Positions 1 to 7,375 of a DNA stretch of 64,000 nucleotides are shown here, in pieces (position 1 is the stretch's first letter; the number at the start of each line of letters is the position of its first letter). Both the position numbers and the translations under genes were made by a program. Below the pieces are notes generated by a model. It was not told the DNA's origin. It was given only the letters and a program-made list of their open reading frames with translations, and did no database searches. The stretch is from Streptomyces diacarni (lineage in GTDB: Bacteria; Actinomycetota; Actinomycetes; Streptomycetales; Streptomycetaceae): positions 1 through 64,000 of the forward strand of contig NZ_QOIN01000053.1 of assembly GCF_003323715.1 (NCBI RefSeq), given 5' to 3'.

Positions 1-60
1 CGGCAATAACGGCTCGATCTTCAGCCACTGCGCATCACTCAGCTCATGCCGTCGCACCAT
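1..60 (-). CDS. IS5-like transposase, N-terminal 20 residues (cut by window edge)
   Basis: Reading leftward from an ATG at 60, the frame encodes MVRRHELSDAQWLKIEPLLP. This is the characteristic start of DDE transposases of the IS5 family in Streptomyces (RHELTDAEW..IEPLLP type). The catalytic domain lies outside the window, so it cannot be said whether the gene is intact. It contains a TTA codon (residue 18), rare in Streptomyces core genes and needing the bldA tRNA. The non-coding stretch 61-116 would be the element's terminal region. Confidence 0.75.
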   Translation of the reverse strand, partial: MVRRHELSDAQWLKIEPLLP

Positions 61-120
61 GCAGGACACCTGCCCAGCACCACACCGATCCATCACCAAG
101 AGCCATCAGAAACGGCCTAG
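61..120. mobile_element. Probable right end of the IS5-like element with CTAG target
   Basis: The transposase start at 60 implies that an IS terminus lies a few tens of bases to the right. A CTAG tetranucleotide sits at 117-120. Read on the minus strand, the sequence just inside it begins GGCCGTTTCTGATGGCTC, similar in style to Streptomyces IS5-type ends. Several IS5 subgroups duplicate a CTAG/YTAR target. The other terminus is outside the window, so the exact boundary is inferred. Confidence 0.4.
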
Positions 121-166
121 GGCGTTCCGTGGGGAATCGGCTGGGTCAGGTAGCGGGGTCCGGCGC

Positions 167-204
167 GCGCTCTCGCGGCCGGGGCACCCCGGCCGCGAGA
201 GCGC
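167..204. terminator. Long perfect hairpin (18-bp arms)
   Basis: Arms at 167-184 and 187-204 (GCGCTCTCGCGGCCGGGG and its exact complement) are separated by only CA. No T-run follows, as is usual in Streptomyces. It lies about 150 bp past the end of the small membrane-protein gene on the minus strand and probably terminates that transcript. It may also shield the region from read-through out of the IS element. Confidence 0.65.
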
Positions 205-350
205 CTGGCCGGGGCCGCGAGCCCGGCAGGGGCCGAACGAGAGGCCCGTGAGGCCTGCTGGATCCCCGGTCGAAGACCGGCGGCCGCCGGCCTGTCCGCG
301 CCGCACACGGCCGGCCTTCCGGCCCGCCACCCCCTCGTGGGAGAGAGGCT

Positions 351-809
351 TCAGTTGGCGGTTTGTCGTCCGGTGGTGGGGCGGGTGGGCGTGCGAAGTG
401 CCGCCGCCGTCGCGGCAAGCAGGACCAGGGTGAGGACGAGGGCCATGACGACCTGGCCGTGCACCCCGAGGACGAAGAGGGTTCGGGTGGAGAACTCCGG
501 GTCGTAGGTGGCGGTGCCGGGGAACAGCAGTGCACCGATCATGCTGAGCCAGGGGGTGGCCAGGATCGCGGCGGCGCACAACAGCCGACCGCGGGGGTTG
601 CGGCCCTGCCGGAGGGAGAGGGCCAGGCCGATGAGGCCGAGGAGCACCGTCATCAGCATGTACTGGGCGTCGTGGAACTTGGCGTGGGGCGGCCAGCCGG
701 GGTTGAAGGCGTGCTGGGCCGCCAGGTCGGGGATGACGAGGTCGGCGAGCACGGCGCTGACCGTTGTGATCGCTCCGACAAGGGCGATCAGAAGGCGCGG
801 GAGGGGCAT
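351..809 (-). CDS. Small four-helix membrane protein (DUF6640-like)
   Basis: The 152-residue protein has about four predicted membrane segments (roughly residues 5-25, 47-68, 80-98 and 113-137). A conserved-looking loop, NPGWPPHAKFHDAQ, follows the first helix. The N..WPPHAKFH pattern resembles the DUF6640 family as I remember it; no function is known. The start at 809 has AAGAGG about 9 nt upstream. It follows the FAD monooxygenase on the same strand after 149 bp and could share its transcript. The family name is from memory and should be treated as tentative. Confidence 0.7.
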   Translation of the reverse strand: MPLPRLLIALVGAITTVSAVLADLVIPDLAAQHAFNPGWPPHAKFHDAQYMLMTVLLGLIGLALSLRQGRNPRGRLLCAAAILATPWLSMIGALLFPGTATYDPEFSTRTLFVLGVHGQVVMALVLTLVLLAATAAALRTPTRPTTGRQTAN

Positions 810-895
810 GAAGGGGCCTCTTGAGGTTCGTTGTGTCCCGGGGATGAGGTGCCTTCGCGGAGCCGGGCGGAGGGACTCTTCCCGAAGGCGACTTG

Positions 896-968
896 TCAGG
901 GCGTCGGGGGCGGGGTGCGAGAGCGTCGGGGGTTGGCATCAGGGCGTCTGGGGGGAGGTCAGGGCGTC
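896..968. repeat. Three TCAGGGCGTC repeats at the 3' end of the monooxygenase
   Basis: The 10-mer TCAGGGCGTC occurs at 896-905, 939-948 and 959-968. The last copy covers the monooxygenase stop codon and final codons. The segment between the two minus-strand genes is otherwise G-rich with no clear hairpin. Confidence 0.5.
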
Positions 969-2062
969 CAGGTGTAGGCGTCGGTGACCGCGCGGCTGAG
1001 GAGGGCACGGGGCAGGAGGGGGAGAGCCGCGTCGCGCAGGGCGGTCAGGGGCGGGGACCTCCAGTGCGCGGGAGCGCCGGCCTGCCGGGAGCGGCGGGCG
1101 ATCGTCTGGGTGCGCGGTCTGCGGACGCGGTCGTATGCCCGCAGCCCCGCACCCACGTTCAGAGTGTCCACGGCCTCGGCGAGGGTGACCGCGTCCTCGA
1201 GCGCTTGGCAGGCGCCCTGCCCCAGGTTGGGGGTCATGGCGTGCGCGGCGTCTCCGAGTAGCGCCACCTTTCCGGCGACGTAGGCGGGCAATTCCGGCAG
1301 CTCGTACGTGTCGTGCTGCAACACCGCTTCCTCGTCCGCGCGGTGCAGAAGTCCGGGGATGGGGCCGTGCCAGTGCGCGAAGCGTTCGCGCAGCCGGTCC
1401 AGGTGGGTGCGGGAGCCGATGGGGGCGTTGGCCAGCGCGTAGCAGTAGACGCGGCCGTCCGGCATCGGTACGTGCCCGAATCGCTCACCTCGGCCCCACG
1501 TTTCCACGCTCCCCTCGAGGGGCTGGGGTGGCGTGAGGAAACGCCAGGTGGTGTATCCGACGTAGCGCGGGCCGGGGATGTGCGGCCAGAGGGATCGCCG
1601 GGTCGCGCTGTGCACGCCGTCAGCACCCACCACGAGATCCGCGCTGGAGGTGCCACCGCTGTGGCGGACCGTCCCATCCGTCCGCACTTCGCGCACCTCG
1701 GTGCCGGCTCGCAGTGCCTGTGCGGGCACGGCCGCGCGCAGGAGGTCGACCAGCGCGGCCCGGTGCACGGTCACCCACTGACCGAAGCGGCGTTTGAGGC
1801 CGTCGATGTCGTTGCGGATCAGCCAGCGCCCGTTCGCACAGCGGATGCCCGCCGGCGGATCGGCCGGCCCGCCGGAACGCAGGGGTGTACCGAGACCCAA
1901 CGTGTCCAGCGCGCGCAGACCGTTGGGCTGGAGCGAGATGCCCGCCCCGATCTCGGTGAATGCGGGAGCGCGTTCGAGCACCTCCACCTGCCAGCCGCGC
2001 TGGTGGAAGGCGACGGCCGCGGTCAGTCCGCCTATGCCGCCCCCCACGATGACCACCTTCAT
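959..2062 (-). CDS. FAD-dependent monooxygenase (PHBH/UbiH-like)
   Basis: The 367-residue protein begins MKVVIVGGGIGGLTAA, the GxGxxG FAD fold at residues 7-12. It has the second FAD motif GDAAHAMTPNLGQGACQALEDA near residue 275 and the mid-chain DG motif (VVGADGVHS) near 150. These are the three fingerprints of single-component flavin aromatic hydroxylases. The start at 2062 is chosen because GGGAGG lies 7 nt upstream and the Rossmann strand begins at once; the longer frame adds only non-conserved residues. The substrate is unknown. It is divergent from the TetR gene at 2379, its likely regulator. Confidence 0.9.
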   Translation of the reverse strand: MKVVIVGGGIGGLTAAVAFHQRGWQVEVLERAPAFTEIGAGISLQPNGLRALDTLGLGTPLRSGGPADPPAGIRCANGRWLIRNDIDGLKRRFGQWVTVHRAALVDLLRAAVPAQALRAGTEVREVRTDGTVRHSGGTSSADLVVGADGVHSATRRSLWPHIPGPRYVGYTTWRFLTPPQPLEGSVETWGRGERFGHVPMPDGRVYCYALANAPIGSRTHLDRLRERFAHWHGPIPGLLHRADEEAVLQHDTYELPELPAYVAGKVALLGDAAHAMTPNLGQGACQALEDAVTLAEAVDTLNVGAGLRAYDRVRRPRTQTIARRSRQAGAPAHWRSPPLTALRDAALPLLPRALLSRAVTDAYTWTP

Positions 2063-2378
2063 CGCCGGGCCTCCCGTGTGGCCGTCGTGTCCTGGGGCCG
2101 GCGCGGACGGCGGCGGACGTGGGCGGATCTGGACAACCCCCACCACACGGCTGTGATGAGTGGCAACGCCACGAAAGGGACCCACAACCAGTGCTCCACA
2201 CCCACTCCTTAGAGGCTCTAGACTGGCTTAGAGGCGATAAGGAACCATAGGCGTCATAGGATGTCAACAGGGCCGGCGGCCGGCAGGGCCCGAAGCCGAC
2301 GGTCCACAGGGCCCGAGCCGACGGCCAACAGGCCCGAAGCCGGCGACCAGAAGTCAACGGAGCGACTGGAGGGGCGAG
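2063..2378. promoter_or_regulatory. Divergent intergenic region with repeated CTTAGAGGC boxes
   Basis: This 316-bp gap separates the monooxygenase and TetR genes. It holds CTTAGAGGC twice (2208-2216 and 2227-2235, 19 bp apart). The first copy overlaps a palindrome, TAGAGGCTCTA, at 2210-2220. Repeated boxes of this kind between a TetR gene and its divergent target are typical operators; that role is inferred. The rest is GC-rich with no convincing ORF. Confidence 0.45.
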
Positions 2379-3080
2379 ATGGCCGCAGAAGCCGGCAGCA
2401 GACGGCAGAGGCTGCGCCGGGCGACTCTCCAGGAGATCCACACGGCGGCGCGCAGCCTCCTGGTCGAGCAGGGATCGGCTGCGGTGACGATCAACGCCGT
2501 CGCCAGGCAGGTGGGCATGAGCGGCCCGGCCCTGTACCACTACTACGCCGGCCACGACGCGTTGGTCGGCGCGGTGACAGCGGACTTCTTCCACGAGTTG
2601 GCCACCGCCATGGAGCACGCCCGTGACGCCCACGCCGCCGCGCCGGTCGGCGAGCGCATCCTCGCGGTCTGCCGGGCCATGCGCGCCTGGGCGCGCACCC
2701 ACCCCGCCGAGTTCGGCTGGATCTTCGCCAGTCCGATCGCCTCGCCCAACCGGCAGCCGGACTCGGACCGCCACCAGGCCGGGCAGCGTTTCGAACACGT
2801 CCTGCTGGATCTGACGGTCGAGCTGTGGAGGACGCGCCCCTTTCCGGTGCCCGAACCGGCCGATCTTCCCGAGTCACTGCGCGAGCAGCTGGTCGCGTAC
2901 TCCGCCGGCATCGACGGGCGCCTGCCCCCCGGGGCCGCGCACGTCTTCCTGTCCTGCTGGACCAGGCTCTACGGGCTGCTGTGCATGGAGGTCCTGCACC
3001 AGTTGGACTTCGCCTACTCCGACCTGGAACCCGTCTTCGAAGAGTGCCTGCGCGACCTGGCCGACGTCCTCGACCTGTAG
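2379..3080 (+). CDS. TetR/AcrR-family regulator with WHG-type C-terminal domain
   Basis: The 233-residue protein has an N-terminal TetR helix-turn-helix at about residues 12-58 (LQEIHTAARSLL, then VTINAVARQVGMSGPALYHYYAGHDALV). A ligand-binding domain of the type seen in Streptomyces TetR proteins with a C-terminal WHG region follows (PAEFGWIFASPI; LSCWTRLYGLLCMEVL). GGAGGGG precedes the ATG by 4-5 nt. It lies divergent to the FAD monooxygenase and 388 bp upstream of the Baeyer-Villiger operon, so either or both may be its targets. The ligand is unknown. Confidence 0.88.
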   Translation: MAAEAGSRRQRLRRATLQEIHTAARSLLVEQGSAAVTINAVARQVGMSGPALYHYYAGHDALVGAVTADFFHELATAMEHARDAHAAAPVGERILAVCRAMRAWARTHPAEFGWIFASPIASPNRQPDSDRHQAGQRFEHVLLDLTVELWRTRPFPVPEPADLPESLREQLVAYSAGIDGRLPPGAAHVFLSCWTRLYGLLCMEVLHQLDFAYSDLEPVFEECLRDLADVLDL

Positions 3081-3468
3081 GGGGCGTCCGCGGGCCGCGG
3101 CTGAGACGTCCAAAACATGCCGTCGCCGGTCGAAGTCGTCACTGGTCGAGTACGGGGAGGGCCTCAACCGGCCCGAGCGCACCAGGGCACCCTGGTACCC
3201 GCACCCGCACCCGCACCCGCGCCCGCACCCAGGTGTCGCCTGCCGTCCGGCGATCCGGTGCGACCGCCGGTAACTTTCTCCCCGCCGCCCCCTACCCATG
3301 AGTATGCGGCTGCTCTACTCTCAGACCGTGCCAGTGATTACTGGCACGGTTCGCGGTGCGCGCCCCACTGCACAGCGCGCGCAGCAGACAGCACTTGACA
3401 CGCAGCACGCGAGCACAAGGCACACAGCGCTCAGCGCACGGATGCGACAGACCTCGGGAGGCGGCGGC
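3081..3468. other. Leader region of the monooxygenase operon
   Basis: This 388-bp gene-free stretch contains a short run of CGCACC hexamers (about 3198-3230), a strong 26-bp inverted repeat (3325-3350, listed separately) and TTGACA at 3395-3400, a possible -35 element for the downstream operon. A longer frame open from 3298 is read instead as untranslated leader, because only the ATG at 3469 has a Shine-Dalgarno sequence. Confidence 0.5.
3325..3350. promoter_or_regulatory. 26-bp inverted repeat, candidate repressor operator
   Basis: The 11-bp arms ACCGTGCCAGT and ACTGGCACGGT are perfectly complementary around the 4-nt centre GATT. Symmetry of this length without a U-run, placed upstream of a monooxygenase operon, fits an operator for a dimeric regulator, most plausibly of TetR type. 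The TetR gene ending at 3080 is the nearest candidate. That pairing is inference. Confidence 0.6.
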
Positions 3469-5082
3469 ATGGCGGCCGAGCACGAGCAGGAGCACGTACG
3501 GGTGGCGGTGATCGGCACCGGATTCGGCGGCCTGGGAGCCGCCGTGCGGCTGCGCCGCGCAGGGGTGACGGACTTCGTCCTCCTGGAGCGCAGGGGGGCC
3601 GTCGGCGGCACCTGGCACGACAACACGTATCCCGGGTGTGCGTGCGACATCCCCTCGCACCTGTACTCGTTCTCCTTCGCGCCCAACCCGGAGTGGCCGC
3701 GCAGCTTCTCACCCCAGCCGGACATCCGCGCCTACCTGGAGCGCGTCACCGACACCTTCGGGCTGCGCCAGCACATCCGTTTCGACACCGAGGTCCAGCA
3801 GATGACCTGGGACGCGGAGGAGCTGCACTGGCGGGTGGAGACCTCCCGGGGCGCGCTGACCGCCGATGTCGTCGTCTCCGCGACGGGGCCGCTCTCCGAG
3901 CCCAAGCTGCCCGACATCCCTGGCCTCGACTCCTTCGAGGGCAAGGTCTTCCACTCGGCCACCTGGGACCACGGCTACGACCTGCGCGGCAAGCGCGTCG
4001 CGGTCATCGGCACCGGGGCCTCGGCCATCCAGATCATCCCCGCCATCCAGCCCGTGGTCGGCGAACTGACCGTCTTCCAGCGCACTCCCGCCTGGGTGGT
4101 GCCGCGCAACGACCGCCGCATCACCAAGGCCGAGCAGAAGCTGCACGCCCGCTTCCCGGCCACTCAGAAGCTGCGCCGCCTCGCCCTGTGGGGGGTGCAC
4201 GAGCTGGAGACCCAGGTCTTCGCCAAGTACCCGAAGCTGCTGCCGGCCGTGGAGAAGCTCTGCACGCTGCACATGAAGCGCGCGGTCAAGGATCCCGAGC
4301 TGCGCAGGAAGCTGACGCCCGACTACCGCGTCGGCTGCAAGCGCACGCTCGTGTCCGACGACTACTACCCGGCGCTCGCGCAGCCCAACACGCACGTGAT
4401 CGACTCCGGGCTCAAGGAGATCCGCGGCAACACGCTCGTCTCCGCCGACGGGCGTGAGGCGGAGGTCGACGCGATCGTCTTCTGCAGCGGCTTCTACGTC
4501 TCCGACATGCCGGTCGCCGATCTCGTCAAGGGCGCGGACGGGGAGACGCTGGCCGAGTCGTGGGCCGAGGACGGCATGAACGCGCTGCGCGGGACGACCA
4601 CGACGGGCTTCCCCAACTTCCTGTTCGTCATCGGGCCGAACACGGGCCTGGGCACCAGTTCGATGATCCTGATCATCGAGGCCCAGCTCAACTACCTGGT
4701 CGACTACCTGCGCAAGCTCGACACCCTCGGCGGCGGCGACAAGGCGGCACTGGACGTGCGGCCCATCGCCCAGCACACCTACAACGCCAAGCTGCGCGAA
4801 CGCATCAGCTCCAGCGTGTGGGAGACCGGCTGCACCAGCTGGTACCTGGACGCACAGGGCCGCCCGGTGGCTGTGTGGCCCGGCACCACGGCCGAGTTCC
4901 GCAAGGTCACGCGGGAGGTGTGGCTGGAGGAGTACGAGGTGCTGCGGCGGTCCGGCGCCGGAAGGACGGGCGCGCGCCGCAAGGCGCCGCTGCTCGCCGG
5001 AAGCGTCAGCAGGGGTGCGGTCGCCCACGCCTTCCACACGGCGGAGGACATGCCGGGCCACGCACGGGAGGACGCACGATGA
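3469..5082 (+). CDS. Baeyer-Villiger-type flavin monooxygenase (MymA-like)
   Basis: The 537-residue flavoprotein has the N-terminal FAD motif GTGFGG near residue 16 and a second dinucleotide motif, GKRVAVIGTGASA, near 176. Between them is the Baeyer-Villiger fingerprint FxGxxxHxxxWD (FEGKVFHSATWD). NADPH- and O2-dependent oxygenation of a ketone or other lipophilic substrate is expected. The start at 3469 has GGGAGG 7 nt upstream. The stop overlaps the next start as ATGA, so translation is coupled. With the following hydrolase and SDR it reproduces the first three genes of the mycobacterial mymA (Rv3083), lipR and Rv3085 operon, tied there to cell-envelope lipids and acid stress. The substrate here is not known. 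Confidence 0.9.
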   Translation: MAAEHEQEHVRVAVIGTGFGGLGAAVRLRRAGVTDFVLLERRGAVGGTWHDNTYPGCACDIPSHLYSFSFAPNPEWPRSFSPQPDIRAYLERVTDTFGLRQHIRFDTEVQQMTWDAEELHWRVETSRGALTADVVVSATGPLSEPKLPDIPGLDSFEGKVFHSATWDHGYDLRGKRVAVIGTGASAIQIIPAIQPVVGELTVFQRTPAWVVPRNDRRITKAEQKLHARFPATQKLRRLALWGVHELETQVFAKYPKLLPAVEKLCTLHMKRAVKDPELRRKLTPDYRVGCKRTLVSDDYYPALAQPNTHVIDSGLKEIRGNTLVSADGREAEVDAIVFCSGFYVSDMPVADLVKGADGETLAESWAEDGMNALRGTTTTGFPNFLFVIGPNTGLGTSSMILIIEAQLNYLVDYLRKLDTLGGGDKAALDVRPIAQHTYNAKLRERISSSVWETGCTSWYLDAQGRPVAVWPGTTAEFRKVTREVWLEEYEVLRRSGAGRTGARRKAPLLAGSVSRGAVAHAFHTAEDMPGHAREDAR

Positions 5083-6074
5083 GCCGCCTCACCACCACGA
5101 CCGACGAACTCACGGGACGCTACGCGCCGCCCACGCCCGCGCGCGAGGTGACCGCGCGCTCCGGGGACGGCGTGACCTTCCCCGTCGAGATCCACGGCCG
5201 CGACAGCGACCCCGCGGTCGTCCTCTCCCACGGCTGGACCTGCTCGACCCTCTTCTGGGCTCCGGTCATCCGGGAACTGACCGCCACGGGGCACCGCGTC
5301 GTCGTCTACGACCAGCGCGGGCACGGCCGCAGCCCCGCCGCCGCGACCCCCGCGGTCTACAGCACCGCGATGCTCGCCGACGACCTGTGCGCCGTCCTCG
5401 ACGCCGCGCTCGCACCGGGCGAGAAAGCCGTCATCGGCGGCCACTCCATGGGCGGTATGACGCTCATGGCGGCGGCGGGCCGCGCGCAACTGCGCTCGCA
5501 CGCCGCCGCGCTCATGCTGTGCAGCACCGGCGCCCAGCACCTGACGGGACAGGCCCGCGTGATCCCGTTCCGCTCCGAGCGGCTGCGCCACCACGCCCAC
5601 CGCGCACTGCTCGGCTCCAGCGCCCCTCTCGGCCCGGTCACCGCGCTGACGCGCAAGGCCCTCGCGTACGGCACGCTGGGCCCGCGGCCGGATCCCGCCA
5701 CCGTCGAGGCGACCGCGCGCATCGTGCACGCCTGCCCGACGGGCGTACGGGCCGCGTGGGGAGGGGTGCTCGCCGGGCTCGACCTGTCGGCCAAGGTGCC
5801 GCACCTGGACGCGCCCACCGCCGTCGTCATCGGCACCCACGACCGGCTCACCCCGCTCCCGCACGCCCACCGGATGGCCGCGCTGCTGCCCGACTGCACG
5901 GGCGTCCACCGCCTGGAGCGGCGCGGTCACATGACGCCGCTGGAGGAGCCGGAGACCGTCGCCGAGGTGCTCGCCGGGCTCGTCAGCCACCACCTCACCG
6001 CCGTCGCCCCGCAAGCCGCCACAGACGCCGCCACGCGCACCGGTGCCGCCACGACGAAGGAGAAGAGCGCATGA
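5079..6074 (+). CDS. Alpha/beta hydrolase (LipR-like)
   Basis: The 331-residue enzyme has the nucleophile elbow GGHSMGGM (Ser near residue 127), the acid in GTHDRLTP (near 259) and the catalytic His in RRGHMTPLEEP (near 284). The oxyanion segment is SHGWTCS near residue 50. The start overlaps the upstream stop by ATGA, and its own stop overlaps the next start in the same way. In this setting it may hydrolyse the ester made by the Baeyer-Villiger enzyme, an inference from operon logic. The C-terminal 30 residues are Ala/Thr-rich and probably disordered. Confidence 0.88.
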   Translation: MSRLTTTTDELTGRYAPPTPAREVTARSGDGVTFPVEIHGRDSDPAVVLSHGWTCSTLFWAPVIRELTATGHRVVVYDQRGHGRSPAAATPAVYSTAMLADDLCAVLDAALAPGEKAVIGGHSMGGMTLMAAAGRAQLRSHAAALMLCSTGAQHLTGQARVIPFRSERLRHHAHRALLGSSAPLGPVTALTRKALAYGTLGPRPDPATVEATARIVHACPTGVRAAWGGVLAGLDLSAKVPHLDAPTAVVIGTHDRLTPLPHAHRMAALLPDCTGVHRLERRGHMTPLEEPETVAEVLAGLVSHHLTAVAPQAATDAATRTGAATTKEKSA

Positions 6075-6961
6075 CCCGGGTCAGGCTCGAAGGACAGGTC
6101 GCCGTCATCACGGGTGCGGCACGGGGCGTGGGCGCGCTGCTGGCCCGCAAGATGGCCGCACGGGGCGCGAAGATCGCCCTCGTCGGTCTCGAGCCCGACG
6201 AGCTGAAGCGGGTCAGCGAGTCCCTGCACACCGAATCCGCCTACTGGCACGCCGACGTCACCGACCACGAGGCCATGGCCGAGGTCGCCCGCGAGGTCAA
6301 GGACCGCTTCGGCAAGGTGGACATCGCCGTCGCCAACGCGGGGGTCGCCATCGGCGGCCCCTTCATGGACTCCGACCCCGTCGCCTGGCGCCGCGTCATC
6401 GAGGTGAACCTCATCGGGGGCGCCGTCACCGGACGCGCCTTCCTGCCCGTCCTGGCGGAGTCGCGCGGCTACTTCCTCCAGATCGCCTCACTCGCGGCCC
6501 TCACGCCCGCGCCGATGATGACGGCCTACTGCGCCTCGAAGTCCGGCGTCGAGGCCTTCGCGCACAGCCTGCGCGCCGAGGTCGGCTACAAGGGCGTCGG
6601 CGTCGGCGTCGGCTATTTGAGCTGGACCGACACCGACATGGTGCGCGGGGCCGACGCCGACGACGTGATGCGCGACGTGCGGCAGCGGCTGCCGTGGCCC
6701 ACCAACAAGACCTACCCGCTGGGTCCCGCCGTCGACCGCCTCGTCGACGGGATAGAGCGCCGCTCGCCCCACGTGTACGGCCAGTGGTGGCTGCGCGGCA
6801 TGCAGGGCATACGCGGATATCTCGGGTCGCTCATCGGGGGTCCGCTGGGGCAGCGCGAGATGAAGGCGGTGGCGGGCCGGATCGAGGCGGCGGGCGGAGT
6901 GGCCACCGGCCTGGTCGGGGCGGGGGGAGAGGCGGACGAGAAGTCCCGCGCCTCCCGCTAG
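6071..6961 (+). CDS. Short-chain dehydrogenase/reductase (Rv3085/SadH-like)
   Basis: The 296-residue classical SDR has the cofactor motif TGAARGVG (near residue 14), NAG (near 90), the catalytic Ser in QIASLAA (near 139) and YCASK (near 153). It is longer than a typical 250-residue SDR, with a C-terminal extension beyond residue 230 as in the Rv3085 group. Translation is coupled to the hydrolase by an ATGA overlap. It probably supplies or oxidises an alcohol or carbonyl intermediate of the three-enzyme operon. Confidence 0.88.
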   Translation: MTRVRLEGQVAVITGAARGVGALLARKMAARGAKIALVGLEPDELKRVSESLHTESAYWHADVTDHEAMAEVAREVKDRFGKVDIAVANAGVAIGGPFMDSDPVAWRRVIEVNLIGGAVTGRAFLPVLAESRGYFLQIASLAALTPAPMMTAYCASKSGVEAFAHSLRAEVGYKGVGVGVGYLSWTDTDMVRGADADDVMRDVRQRLPWPTNKTYPLGPAVDRLVDGIERRSPHVYGQWWLRGMQGIRGYLGSLIGGPLGQREMKAVAGRIEAAGGVATGLVGAGGEADEKSRASR

Positions 6962-6995
6962 CGGTGGTGCCCTGAGCCGGCTCCGCCCTCTTCGA

Positions 6996-7012
6996 CGGGG
7001 GCCGGGCCCCCG
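6996..7012. terminator. GC hairpin after the monooxygenase operon
   Basis: CGGGGGC and GCCCCCG flank the trinucleotide CGG, 35 bp after the SDR stop. It lies between convergent genes (the operon on plus, the small hydrophilic gene on minus) and could terminate both. No T-tract is present. Confidence 0.5.
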
Positions 7013-7080
7013 TGCCTGCCTGGCTCCGGGGGCCCGGCCGCACCCGTCGCGGAAGGGGTGCGGGGAAGCGGTGCGAGGGC

Positions 7081-7269
7081 TTACTGGTTGCCCTTGTCCC
7101 GCTTCTCCTGCCACTCCTGCGCGCGGTCCTGCGCCTTGTCCTTCATCTCCTCGCCCTTCTCGCGGACCTGCTGTCCGCGGTCGTCGGACGACTTCTCACC
7201 GGAGCTCTTCTCCTTGCCCTTGTGCTGGAGCTGCCCCATCTTGTCCTTGAACTGGTCTGCGAGGCCCAT
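7081..7269 (-). CDS. Small hydrophilic, highly charged protein (CsbD/hydrophilin-like)
   Basis: The 62-residue protein begins MGLADQFKDKMGQLQHKGKEK and consists almost entirely of Lys, Glu, Asp, Gln, Gly and Ser, without hydrophobic core residues. It is probably a disordered or single-helix stress protein. Similar short proteins in Actinobacteria are annotated as CsbD-like or hypothetical. The start is fixed by AAGGAG 5 nt upstream of the ATG at 7269. It follows the tricorn gene on the same strand after 106 bp. No function is assigned. Confidence 0.7.
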   Translation of the reverse strand: MGLADQFKDKMGQLQHKGKEKSSGEKSSDDRGQQVREKGEEMKDKAQDRAQEWQEKRDKGNQ

Positions 7270-7375
7270 CGGTACTCCTTCGGTGTTGTCCTGAAGGGCT
7301 CCTTCCACCCTCGCACGCCGGTGCGAATAGTGCATTCCGCGCCAAAAGGGGCAGGATGTCGAGACGGCGGCCGCC

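Noticed and set aside
959..6961. Secondary-metabolite gene cluster built around the flavoenzymes
   Set aside because: No PKS, NRPS, terpene or RiPP core gene is present; the three-gene operon matches a lipid-oxidising mymA-like set better.
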